Assembly: GCF_003073045.1 (NCBI RefSeq)
Contig: NC_037590.1
Location: 41,160,751-41,224,750 of the forward strand
Source: Pomacea canaliculata
Lineage: Eukaryota > Mollusca > Gastropoda > Architaenioglossa > Ampullariidae
Reading direction: 5' to 3'
DNA: 64,000 nt
This document shows, piece after piece, positions 21,074 to 33,949 of this stretch; positions within the stretch are counted from its first letter, which is position 1; each line of letters opens with the position of its first letter. The notes under the pieces were generated by a model. It was given only the letters and a program-made list of their open reading frames with translations, was not told where the DNA came from and did not search any database. A program made the translations under genes and the position numbers.

Positions 21074-24000
21074 ACGTACATTATAGTGCCTAACATGAAA
21101 ATGAGAGGATCTTGCAGTAATATTATTATAATAAACATGTGATTTATAGAGCGCTTGATAGTGCTCATGAAGGAGCATGCTCTTAGCGCTTGAGACAATG
21201 AGACATGGACACCATACGATGAGCGGAAAGATAAACAAGAGTACTGAAAAGTACATTGTAGCTGTTGCCGACAGTCTGTTCCTTGACAAGTGAATTGTTT
21301 TCAACTCTAAACATGAGTCCTGCATTTACTTTAAAGAGTAGGCTGAGCAAACAGAAGTGGATGTCAATGCAATTGGTGGTTGAAAGGAGGAGAAAAAAAT
21401 GGTGCTTCTGGAGTCATTGTAGTGTCAATTCTCACATCCAGATGTGTTTGCATGCCTTTGGTGCTTCACGATCTGTTTCACTTGGAACTTAATAGCAGAA
21501 GCAGAGCTATCTGTACTCCATACCAGTGACCTTGGTGTCAGAGAAATAAGCACGTGAGATACCGCTTCGATCCATAGTGCTTGTACTTGGGTAGATTGAG
21601 CCAGAACCAAAAAGCCTGTATACTCAGTTTGGGACAATGCATTCTACTTTTGCACACGTTTTATTTGACAGGTGGAATGTAGGGTCTTTTTCATCAAACT
21701 GGTTTTATGGAACATTGTCCAAGTGAAAGATGTACAACACATCCTATACTCTCAGGGTTGTAATCTTGCGTTAAGCTAGATGCGCAAATGCTTTCCCTTC
21801 ATACCTTTGAAACCAACATATCATATTGTTTGTGAGATAGGAACTAAACAGCAGTTAAAGGAGGGATTGATAAACAGGCCTGTGTGAAAACACTGCTCAC
21901 TTTTCAATAAAAATGCTTAGCACAGCTGCTGTATCCATGAATATTATGAACAGTTGGTAGCTGCTTTGTGGAACCAGCATGGAGATCCTTGACAACTTGC
22001 AAGGACTATTATGCATGCCTTACCATCTCATGCTTGTGATTACCATTAGCCAAGTCTTTATCTTTTGTGTTGTGTAATAGTTGGATGAAAGATTGGCAGC
22101 TAACATTTTACCATTTCTTTGTCTCTTTCATATCCTTTGAAAAATTTAGATAGTATAATTGTTAGGTCTTATCCCTCACCAGTGCAAGGGTTCTGGACCT
22201 AATCTGCTCTGTGCTATATATATATACACACACACTTGCGATTGCTTCCCCACAATTTTAAATGATGATCAAAAAATCTTAAATGGTGTATAATTGGTTA
22301 GCTAAGGTCTTCAGCTGAGTAAGCTATTTAGACTGCACTATTGCACACATTTTTTAAAGATGTTTGGACAGAGGAAAGGCACTATTTGACTTGGGGGTTG
22401 TCATATGTTTTCAATTATTTCCTGCAGAACAGATAAAACATGCAGCTGAAGGCTATTATCCTTGTACATAGCCTTTGCTTGTTCAACATTTTGCTTGGAT
22501 GCTTATGTAGCAATTAGTTGATTCTTCTAAGTCATAAGTTTCAGGGCTTCTGTAACTTAAAATGATTTTTTAAAATGACTATTTCTTGAATAACCCAGGA
22601 TGCCTATTATAGTTCACAGTTTGTTTTTCCTATTTGCTCACTGCAAAAGATGGTTTCCCAAACACTTAAGTCTCCCACTCTTAAAGCCTTTGTTATGCCG
22701 ATGAATTGCTCATCTGTCAAATACTCGCTCTGTAAAGATGATGCCTGTCTGGAAAAGATGGTTTCTTGTAACCATTTCAGCATTTTTAAAAAAAAAATCA
22801 TGAAGGTAGTTAACTGTACTTTCCAATCAGTGCATAAAGTTTTGGTGCCTCATAGAAACCATTTTGAAGCAGTCTAAAGTAGGAGTATCTTATTTTTTCC
22901 AATCATTCTGCAAGTATTTACAGGTGTGTTTTCCATTCATAGATACCTCTAATTTGCTGAGAATGTAGCAGCAACAATTTAAAGATTTATATATATTTTT
23001 TTTTTAACTTGCTATGTTTGGTAGATCTGTTGCATTCAGCATGTTTCTTGATCTATGGTGTATGTTCAAAAGCCTTTACAATGTATACTTGAGGTAGATG
23101 GCAAATATATTACATGGGCTTTGTCTTGTTCGAGCAGCTGCTGGTAGATGTTAATACCAGTGCTGGTGTGATCATGTTTACTGCTGACAGCATACATTAT
23201 GCAACATGCATTAACAAAAATCCTTTATCACTAATTAACAGAATCTGCACGTTATCTTTCAAGGCTTTTGAACAGTATGGTACACACACCTGGAGATAAA
23301 TACATTAAAATGTTGACTACATACAAGAAGTAGAGGTATAAGGTATTTTTCTTTACACTAGTTTGCCAATGAATTGTTAAATGTATACTTCAAATGGTGC
23401 TACTTTTTTCTATGAACTTGCTGGCTGCATTTTTTAATATTTCAGATTGTTACCCAGTACTTCTCACTTCTTAAAAAAAAGTACTGTAGCTGTGTCTATA
23501 TTTCTTGCCACATTTAGTCTTGTTAAATGAATGCTGTCTTTTATGTGATACAATTGAGATCTGAATACATCAAAACACTTGCACATGCAGTCACTTCAGT
23601 ATATTTAAATACATTCATTTATATATGTCATAGTGTGAAGAAAATAAAAATGTCACATGATGGTGATGAATGACCCATTGTTGAGTGTTTTTAGCATGCA
23701 CATGTCAGTTTTATGTGTAGGGATAAAAACATTTGTATTTACCTGCAAATCTGATCTTACAGGCCAGATCACACTTACAAAGATCTGTGATAGTTGATAC
23801 CAGAAACTGATATAATTATTTTGTGGGAGTTCCTGTTGAAAACTGTGAAGCTATTAGAAAATTGTTACAAAATGTTTGAATGCATCTTTATGCTTTTTTT
23901 TTGTGCATGTTCTTTTGTGTATTTCAGCCATACAAATTTTTTTTATAGATATTTTCAGGTACCATTCTAGCAAAAATGAAGTCTGACTGAGTTCCATAAA

Positions 24001-24665
24001 AAAGTAACTTTAATGTTTCCCTTTTTTCATGAAATGTTATACAGTTAAAACAAATAAGCATTATGGGAACAGGGAGTTGGTTTGTATAATAATGCTTTTA
24101 ATTTCTTTTTTTGTTCAAGCCACAGACCTCCCAATACCAGTCTTTACCTCTAGTATGTGTGACAAATAAGGTTCACAACTATTCCTGTCCTTCAGAATGT
24201 AACTTTTTTCTGTCCTGGTATAGTGAATTTCAAAAGATTAAAGGGTTCATTGTACTTTGCTGCTTCCATGCAGATTCTTTAAGTGCATTGTTGTTTACTT
24301 CAGATTTTTTGGAAGGGTGCAAGTCATTTATGTAAACTTGCAAATTGTTTAAGTGTTTTATGTCGCGTAAAAGATTATTCTTCTGAACATGCTTTCTCCC
24401 TCGCTATGATCAGATTGGCCAGGGGTAAAATTCTTTGTAATAGTTTTATAATAAGCTTTTCATGAGGGAAATACTAGACTGTATTCAGCTGTGTGCATGC
24501 ATGCTTCTTATTTAAAGTGTTTGTAATTTGAGGAAAGTGAAAGTTTCATTTGATAATGAGAGTGTGTGTGTGGGGTGGGGGGTGAGCATACTCATGACAT
24601 CTTCATGTGATGTTCTTGTGTATATCAAGATTTATGGGAAAATAAACATTTTGTAAAAGTGCGGT
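21074..24665 (+). other. Probable FNIP 3'UTR
   Basis: AT-rich sequence with no coding signal follows the FNIP stop. Candidate poly(A) signals are AATAAA at 23643-23648 (followed by GU-rich TTGTTGAGTGTTTT) and AATAAA at 24641-24646 (followed by GTGCGGTGTTATTT). A repeat fragment lies at 21118-21230. The UTR would be about 2.6 or 3.6 kb depending on the site used. Transcript evidence is needed to choose. Confidence 0.55.
21118..21230. repeat. Dispersed-repeat fragment with ATAATAAA...ATAGAGCGC motif
   Basis: TATTATTATAATAAACATG is followed by TTTATAGAGCGCTTGATAG and a self-complementary stretch around AAGGAGCATGCTC. The same kind of ATAATAATAAA-spacer-ATATAGCGCC motif recurs at 57838-57875. 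It is a familiar invertebrate dispersed-repeat end, but I cannot name the family. Confidence 0.5.
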
Positions 24666-26449
24666 GTTATTTCCATGGGTACTCAACCTGCAAGGTATTT
24701 GAGCCACACACACCTTGGATTTTAATGCACCTTTAACATGTAGGTGGGATATCTGTGCCATTTAAAACTGCTTCCCTGTCCTGTCACAGGTTCTAGCATC
24801 ACCAAATATTCTTTTATCAGCGAAATGGTGTTGACTTAGTTTACGTTAATATTTATATGCATTAGAACTAGTTAAGATAATATGGCCCAGGCGATGCTTT
24901 AAGAAGAGATTAAACGTGTAGGTGTGGTTGTTCATCACCTGCCCCCTCCAATGATATTTTCACACGTTCGTCAAACTTTTAAAGTTAAAATTACTTTCGT
25001 TGCCGTGATATAGTTGCTGGCACGGCATTAAACACAAAAAAATCACACGTTCGTCACACCTTACACTCCCGTTTGACGGCACATGACCAGTACGTATATA
25101 TCTGCCAGTCGACAAACGTGTGCATACGTATAGCCTTATAATCGTTGTCACCAGCAAGTCTAAGTTGTTGGACTTCAACGTTGGTTCTTTACGTCTATAG
25201 TTTTCTCCTGTAAGCGATCCTTCAATGGCGCGTCATCCATCCACGCAACTTTATACACTCTCATTAGTTGGAAGCGACAAATTCGAACGAGAGACAGTCA
25301 GCCGTGTGAACAGGTGTCACATCCTGAGAGATATATGTTGTGTGGTCCCAGATCTAATCGGCACAGTCGTTGCACCTTCCCTCCCCAGCCTTCCTCTGTG
25401 CATATGTGTGCATGTGCGAGCGCGCACCAGATACTTTATATAGAGGCCTTTAATGATTTTAGACATTTAGTTGTTCCGCCCGAATAGATACCACACTTTG
25501 CAGTGTGCTGATAGTTCTTGACAAGCATCCTGTTGGTTTTTATTTTTAAGTTTTCAAATGCTGCTAGGGGCTTCCTTTAAAAAAAAAAAAGTGTGCTGGA
25601 TCGATGGACGGGTCAGGGATGGGAAAAGAAGCCAAGATAAGACATGAACGTTAAACTCGTTCCTGTAGTGCGAATGGCGCCCCCTCCTGGTTCACATGCT
25701 CGTTAAAATCGATCGATGCTAGACAGATTGCCCACACACGAAGTATCTTTGTGGCCATGTGGGCACTGTACTTTATTCGCCATGTGGTCAGTGTAATTAT
25801 CTCCCCAGTCGCCCGTAGCCTTAATAGTTCATTAGAGTGATGTCCCGTTGTCTGGCCGAAGCGTGAATATATGTTGCCTTTTTCTTTTTTCATCTTTACC
25901 CGTAGTTCTGCGTCATACTTGGGTTAATGTTGAACAAAGTTTCTGTTTCGATAGTTGCTACGCTCTGATTTGTTTTTCTGCGCGTGCATCACGCTGCTTC
26001 TGTTTTCAAGAACCACTATCGGTCCTCACTTCTGCATCTTGTCGCTTCGTTCATTGCTTTTGGATCTGTGTGTCAGCAGCATAGATTTAACTCTTATCTC
26101 TTTTTCTGCATTTTCTCCATGAACTTTGTCAACTGGTATTGTAACTGCTATGCTGCTCGGTAGCTAAGACAGCTCAATTGTTACGTCAATATAACAAATT
26201 CTTCTGTGGAGCAGATCTTCATGCACGGAAAGAAGTACTCTCAAAACAACAACAAAGCAAAAGATTTATATGTAACACTCATGCCCTCGAGTTAGCTTTA
26301 TCCTCTGTTTTGTAGGCCCAGGTTGTACCTAAGAGAAGCTGAAGCAGCTGGTCTCTAGTTTTAGGGCAATGTCTTTATGAAGACATGCAGAGGGTGGAAT
26401 CACTGCATGAGCCAGATTGCACGAGAGTTTGTTACACTATTCCATATGT

Positions 26450-26575
26450 AAATATACACTTTTCTTCTTATTTAAATAGCAGGTTGAAAGCTCACGCTAT
26501 TTACTCTTTTATATAAATATGCACTTTTCTTCTTATTGAAATAGGAGTTAGAAAGCTCGCACTATTTAACCTTTT
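26450..26575. repeat. Two-copy 65-bp tandem duplication
   Basis: The unit from 26450 to 26510 is repeated at 26515-26575 with a handful of substitutions. Both copies start AAATAT, contain CACTTTTCTTCTTATT and GAAAGCTC, and end with a CTTTT. Confidence 0.8.
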
Positions 26576-28229
26576 AGAGTTCGGGCTACTCGAGGATTGT
26601 TCAGCGATTGAGGTGCCCTTTCATTTCGTCTCATTACCCTATATAAGTCTGAAATAGAAGACACCAAAACACGGCCAAAAAATTAATTTCCATGGAGACA
26701 TCCTCAAAGCAACGTGCTAAAAGGAAGAAGCGCGGCATTCTGGCAGAGAGCCAGACATTCCGACCACTCCTCTCTCCCGACGGGAAACCGCCAGCGAGTA
26801 AACGTAAATATACTTTACGCCATAATACAATGAACTCACATACTTTTGCTTGTTTTTCTCGCGTCTGAATGAAAGATTTGTCGGCGTCTGAGCCATCGTC
26901 AATCGTCCCTTCTCCAAACTCCATCCCCGACGTCCCTTGCCAACCAAAGCTGAAATTAACACCGATTTAGCACGTGCGAGTTTGTGGCTTTGCCAGCTGG
27001 ATAATTTCTGTAGCTTGTAATATCTTTTGCATTGTGTGGAAGCAGGGAAGAGTGATTTAAAGGGAGGCGGGGGGAACAAGAGAAAGCGCAATCATCACAG
27101 GAAGAGAATTATGTGCAAGACGCTAAATGGCTTTCCCATATCGCGGAGTTTTGTGGTAACCGCTTGAGAATGGCAGAAAAGGGATTCGGTCCCTTTTTAT
27201 CGGAAAAGGAGAGAAGATGAATGACGGTGTCTCTTAACACACATAGTGACGTCCTTTAATAGGTCTTTCCGAAGGGTAATGGAGATCAAGGGAGGAAACA
27301 GTTTCCAGCATTGCTTGAAATAAAGCGCCTTTTTTTCCGATCGGGCGACTTAAGTATCGGTTCATTTAATTCTACCGTTAGGTAATTCCAGAAGAGAAAA
27401 GGTTGAGCAGGAAACGAAAAATTTTCATTGGTTCATTCCACTACCTGCAAACCACTTTCCTTTAATTATATTGAAATCCGCCGTGGAGTTAGCGATTCCA
27501 TACATGTGTTGTAGCCTAGTTTGGTGTCTAGGCTATTTGAAATGCACGGAGGGAATCCGTAGCAGGAAGCGTCAAATACCCTTCGATCAAGATTTCTACA
27601 AGTCTGCCTGGTATTTTTTGGAAAATCTGTTTGACCTAATTAGGAGGAATTAGTGCTGGCTCAGGCTTCGTAGAACTTTGCTTTTCTGCGAAGAGAGCTG
27701 TTGATATGTTTATATGTTTCGGTCCAGAATAACCATTTTTTCACTCATTTTTGCATATCCCTTTATTCTGGCCATTTTGGGGGCAGTCTACCGCACATGT
27801 CCAAAGTTTAAGAAAAGACAAAGTTCAATTCTTTACGTTGTGCCTTTTTTGTTTAAGCGAATGAATGTAGCTAAATGTTCTCACTTGAACTACAGAATGC
27901 CTGGAAGCATAAAAACCTCTTAATATGTATTTATATGTGGAGTTACAGTTGCTCAATTTTACAAACACCAAAAGGCTTCTTGCAGTGTTGCCGTTCTCGC
28001 AATGCTGCATAATTAAACTAATGAATGTCAAAGATGATTTTCTTGTCGATGTACCGTGCATTTATTTCAATAGATATACGAGATATACGGACATACAAAA
28101 GGGTTCATGGGGTGCTATGCGAGGTTAACACTTCTGGTAAGTTAGATGTGTCATGTTCATGTGTCTACACTTGGATACCCCATCAATCTAGTGTCCTTGT
28201 TCAGGTACTCAGTTCTCACCTGTACCTTA

Positions 28230-28700
28230 AAAACAAAAAATTACTAGCATGCGACGACGGGTGCGCCTCGGTAAACTGCTTCGACAGGCAGACCAAAGTA
28301 GGTGAGGATAGCCAGTGGGTCGCTACCCTCCGTGAGTCAGGGAATACTCACCCTTAGCGAATGTGAAGACAGTCCCGGCATTCAGTGCGGAAGCAACCAA
28401 AATCCCAATGGCCGGGAAGTCAGGGCTGCAATGCTGTGTGAACAGCAAAGGTTATGGATGGGGGTACAGGAAAACTCCATGGCACTCCACAGCTCGGAGA
28501 AGGAAAACTCCCCGGAAACCCATGAGGGATCCGGTAGAAGTCCATAAAGTTCATGCACAACTTCGAAGACAGAATGTGTTTGCAGATGGCAGCAAGTGGA
28601 CCCCAGCAAGGAAAGGGGTTGAAATTGGTGTTTCACCACAGCCAATCCTCACCGTATCGGTGATAATCCCAGTTGGATAAACCAAACTTGTGCACTAACC
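28230..28700 (+). repeat. Possible retroelement-derived fragment
   Basis: This GC-richer block differs in composition from its AT-rich flanks. Two overlapping frames (81 codons at 28302 and 105 at 28363) run through it without a recognised domain. The style (a polar, W/Q/N-containing stretch with no splice signals) resembles a LINE 5' region. I could not confirm a family. Confidence 0.25.
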
Positions 28701-30492
28701 GTAATGACCATGCTACTTTCGTGAAAAGATGTGGCACATGTACTGTGGTCAACCAGATGATCACATATTTCGTTGCAGATACTGGACTGACACTGTAATT
28801 GGATGTCATAATGGAATGTTTGAAACCATGAGAAGGCTGAGAAGATATCAGCATGCAGCTACCAGCTGGCTTTCTGCAGTCTTTTGTTGTTTAGAGAAGC
28901 CTACCCATCAGAACGTGAGTACCTTTCGAGTAAATTGAGGGTAAATGGTGCGGTCGAGAAACCGTTTCTTCTAACGTTTCAAATGAAAAAAAAAGGTCTA
29001 TGAAGGTAATGCAGGGTGTAAAAAATATTGGGAGGAGAGGGATCACATTCAAAATTCCGACTGCTTAACTGTGCGACCGTCATTAAAATTCTCAATGACG
29101 TCATGGTGGTGGGAATACGTTGCTAGAGACGGAGGTGGGTCGTTAAAACTGCTGATGTCAGTGATAGACTCGAACATCAAACACTGGGAGAAGAGAGGCG
29201 CGAGAAAAAGAGAGAAAAGAAGACCCGACTGCTCTGAAAGCACGATACATCAGCCAGAAGAGTCATTACTCACGTCAAAGAAATATTTAACAACATCGCC
29301 TGCAGCGGAAAGCAACCCCTAAGCTTCTCTAGCTCTGCAAACTTTGATGCATTTCAATTGAAGGATCTCAGACACGTCAGGAAGCTCATCCCAACTGTCA
29401 GCAGGCGTTCTCTGGCCACACCCTCGGATGTTGCACAATCTGCTTCCTAAATTTGTCTCAACAAAGCGCAGAAGGAAGCTCCGACAAACGCCTACGCTTG
29501 CAACATCATCGTAAGACGACAGGTGAGACTGACAAGGCTTCACTGGTGGTTGTAGTCAGGCACCGCGGTCCTGGCCTCAATTTTTTTTTTTTTTTCGCTG
29601 CTTGTCTCATCTCCTGCTGAGCAAAGACCTTAAAAAAAATTCTGTTGTTGAAATCAGTTTTCCCACCCACCTACTCGCACTCTGAATTCTTGAGTTAATG
29701 TGGGCATGACGGTTATTCGTTACGTAATGCCATCGTGGGAATTTGATCATATATTACATCTTTTCCAGCATCTGCAATCAGAAACTAGAAGAGCAGCCAT
29801 TACCACGTCCCTTGTCCCTTTGTGTTCACAACCAACCGTACACAGACACAGAGCTAACTAATCGGAAATATATTACACACACACACACATGAAATCGAAG
29901 GGCAGAGCTTCATGCAGGACAAGTCAGTTACATTTCGAACCGTAACAATAAGCGTTGATTTAAAAATAAATAAAATCTGATCCTCTTATCGACATGTAAA
30001 CCGAGGTCATGTGGTAGGAGAACGGATCGCAGCTACTGAAAACCTTAAACAGTTGCACAGTTCTCCGAGGCTGTTATCCCTTCATGTCGAATCGGTGTTT
30101 CTTCTCTGCGGTTTTACAGATGGGGTGAGTCAGCAGGCAAAGGATGAGGGACTGTTGTTGTCGTTAGCGAAGGGTTCACGATTGTTATCTGCGAAGGGTT
30201 CGTGATAAATATTTTTGTTGTTAGAGTTAGAAGATGTTAGAAGATGGCAAAGGTCGTTGGTGGAAGGCGGGTGGTAAATGGGAAACGCAGGAGGCGATTG
30301 CCCTCGTGGGAGGCTTCTCCCGTTTTGGCTCGTCTGTATTACTTTCGGAAATCTGTGAGTTAATTAACAAGATTAGCGGCCAATTGGACTCTTAAAGTCG
30401 GAGGGAGTGCTCTAAAGTTTCCGCCTGCGTCTGGCTTCGAGACTTTGGCTAAATTAAATGTGAGCACTGCATGCGAACACATATCCTTTTTG

Positions 30493-30557
<65 letters not shown>

Positions 30558-30561
30558 TTGT
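30493..30561. repeat. TTG/CTG trinucleotide microsatellite
   Basis: About 14 TTG units are followed by CTG units and mixed TTG/CTG. On the minus strand it reads CAA/CAG. It is non-coding here. Confidence 0.95.
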
Positions 30562-32716
30562 GTTTTGTTTTTTTTTGCTTTTTTTTAAGATTTTGCAAGT
30601 ATAGATTCTTGTGTTAATAGTTTGCTCTTTACTTCGAAGGAAGGCCGTCTCATGGCGCATTCAAGCTTTGGAAGCGAAGATCGTGGCCACCGGTTGTGGG
30701 TTCAGGACTCGCCAAGACTGACGAGGATGAAGAATAGCTGCCCCAACTCCTCAAGAGATCCCTTTATCCTTTACTAAGGACAAAAACATAGTCAAGATAA
30801 AGAAAGGGGAACTTTCGGGATTATATGTGCACCTGATTTTTGCATTGAAGAACCCTCAGTGGGCTCTCATGGCAGAGCTCCAAAGAACAGTACCCCACTT
30901 CCTTCAGGACATTCGTTGGAATCCCCGAAGTGTCTCCAGCTCACGGTCTTTGACAAGTCCTTTGAATTACCTGCCTGAGCGTTTGAAGAAGACGATCTCG
31001 CCACGGGGTAACGAGGTTTTTCTTTGAATGTAGCACAAGGCTAGGCTAGCTCGCCACAATTTAGCCCCTGCAATAACTTCTTCTCAAGAATAGTTACGAG
31101 AACACAACGCACTGACTTCAAATAGAAGTTAATGGCGCCACAAATCAACAGCTGCTTGAAAGTTTCAACATTTCTCGCCAATCGACTTGGATTTTCCAAA
31201 AATCGACTTAGAAGCTCTGAATTTGTTGCGAAATTACCTCCCTACACAAAACGCGTCCTTATCCCCTCCCCACTTATCCGACTTCCACCTCTGGCGCGGC
31301 TCCCTAATTTCTGTTATTCCGCGTGGCATTAATCTCCCTTTTAAACTCGGTTCTCTGCCCCTAGCGAGCGAGGCGGTATCAGGCCACTCACGAACATGGC
31401 GCCCAGTCGATAGCCACAGTCGTTTTTTGGATTGTCGTTGTCCGTCCTGGCGGACCCCGAGTGACTAGGTCCAACAAAGAGCGAGGCTGGCAGGTCTCCA
31501 GCGTTCACACGGCCGCTTCCTGCTCGGGGAGAATTTATCTCCATGGCATCGCGGCCTCAGCGTCTGGTTTTCTGTGAGCATAAATGATGACGGTTGTGTC
31601 GTAACCAACAGCTTCTCGGTGCAAAAATGCCTTGACACAAATGGGGAAAAAAAATTTTAAAAGGTGACTGGTGCAGAGTCAAAGAAGAGGTTGCTCAACG
31701 ATATTTAGAAATGAGAATGGTCTGTCATTGCTCATAACAAATGTGTCTTGATGCTATGTTACTCATAATTGTTTATCATCGTTTATCTTCACTCTGAGAG
31801 TGGAGTACAGGACCAGCACCGTATCTTTTCACCTGTTGGTCCTTTTTGCCTTCATCCTTCCTTCCGAAGGACTGTCCTGATTTATTACTAATACAAGGTG
31901 TGAGGACCTGTTACAATGAAGTAGAAACAAGGCTCGGACTACATCTTTATACTACATTAAAAACATGTCAAAGATAAGGGATGCAAACAAGTTTGATTTT
32001 TACCTTAAGCCTGTATGTAACTCAAATCCAACTAGAAGCTTTCATCTGTCTTATAAATAAAGCAGAGTGTGGTGGTGATAAACGCTGCGGTGGTGTGTGG
32101 TGGACCGTGTATGTGTGTATGTTCCCAAAAATTACCTCCCGGACAAATTTCTCATGTCCTCTGAACATAAAACTGAAGCAGAGACTGGGAGCACAACTTT
32201 TAAAACTGAATTCGGGCCCCGAGGGTTTCTCTCTGAGCTCTACTGCCTCCCCTTGAATTACTACTCGCGATTATTTTCCTAGACTTCTGCTGGAGAAAGA
32301 TGGAAAACCCACCAGGACAATGAGTCACTATGGTGATCGTTTCTGATGATGTTCAGTTAACTACCGCTGCATCCTGCAGAGGATCCAACGCGTGTTCTCG
32401 ATGAAATCATTTCAAGGGGAACGGAATGTGGCATTGTGTAGTGCTCGACACGTGTAGCATTTCACCATGGTGATTAATAAGAGTAATGATAATGGCAGCA
32501 ATAATTTTCTTCATTTTCTAGCGTGAAACGTGATACTAATAAAGAAAAAATGGCAACTACTTCTTTTGGTACATGATGTTACGGTTACTGGCAGCTATTG
32601 AATAATATATTTATATCCTTAAAAGTATTCATGTTGTTTAAATCACCCTGTCATCACAACTATTGCTCGTGGTGCTGTAGATGACATATTGACTGGTTGT
32701 TTTGTCTAACACACTT

Positions 32717-32884
32717 AATGACCGATTACTGAATGCGAGGCAGGGCCTGGGGGACCCTAGCTATGACGTCACCGTTTCTGCAGCTGACAGACCGGTTGAT
32801 TGTCGACCGAATGACCGATTACCGAATGCCCTGGAGGCCTCGAGGACGCCTCGCCTCAACGCCAACGCTTCTGCAGCTGAACTC
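32717..32884 (+). repeat. 93-bp in-frame tandem duplication
   Basis: Within a 71-codon frame starting at 32702, NDRLLNARQG...VSAAD is followed 31 codons later by NDRLPNALEA...ASAAE. The nucleotide repeats share ACCGATTAC-GAATGC and TTCTGCAGCTGA. Whether the frame is translated is unknown. It has no recognised family. Confidence 0.55.
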
Positions 32885-33949
32885 ATATTCAGCTCTTCTT
32901 CTTTTTTTAGAAGATAACAGCAGATTCTTGTCAGGGAAGTGAAAGTGGCCAGGCAAACTCGAGAGTCTAAAATGTACGTGCAAAAAAAAAAACCTTTGCA
33001 AACATATGGCCGACAGTGGTGCCTATCTCCGGTGCTAATAATCACAGGGAAAACAACAATTTCATTGCAGCAAAAAGAAGGAAGATGAGTAGAGTACCGA
33101 AAAAGAACAGTAGGAACGCCGATGGGGAAAGAATGCATCATTCGTTGTCATCGTTCTTGATGAGCTCCCTACTCGTTATAGATATACATTTTTTTCAAGC
33201 AGTGTGTGCCTCCAACGGTCGATGCAATTTCGTGTATGGTTCAGTCTTCAGTCGCTGAACTTCTGCACCACGCTTGTAACTGCTGGTGTAGCCTGGCAGT
33301 TGGTCTGGGCCGTGACTTCTGGGTGTTACACTGTTACACCTGCACAGCTCTATCGGCGCATACAATACAGGTGTAACAATAGTGTCTGGGAGAAGCTTTT
33401 GTAAAAACGGCTGCGGCACTACAGGTACGACAGACATGGTGGAGCCCCCCTGCTATTTCTTGTCAAACGCATGCTTGCAGTTCTGGCTCCAGACTACCGT
33501 CTGCTCAGACGGCAACGGATGCTCGTGCGTGTAGCAGAGGGAGTGATACCAATCTCTTGAAACAGAACGACAGTGTAGTGCACAGAGACAGCAGCTTACC
33601 GAAAATGTACTATCGCCCTCAACGCATTCCAGAAAGAGTTTCGCAGTTACTAATTTGGTAAAGGGTGATGAAAAAAAAAAACCCATTGGATCTTGGACAA
33701 AATTTATCCCATAGTTGCAGAATCGTGAGAAATCGTGACAGAAGCACATCTCTTGCGGGCAACTGCACCTCTCCATTTATAATGTATGTCCACTTTATTC
33801 GATTTCCTATCACAAGCTTTCTTCCGGTTTGAATTTTGCGCCACGCGGCTGTGGTCCGATGGTCGTTGAGCAGAAAAAAAAAATCCAGCTTGTTGTTACT
33901 GGAAAAGTCTTTTGGCGAGAACAACTTGAAATCCTGGGTTTAGTCATCA

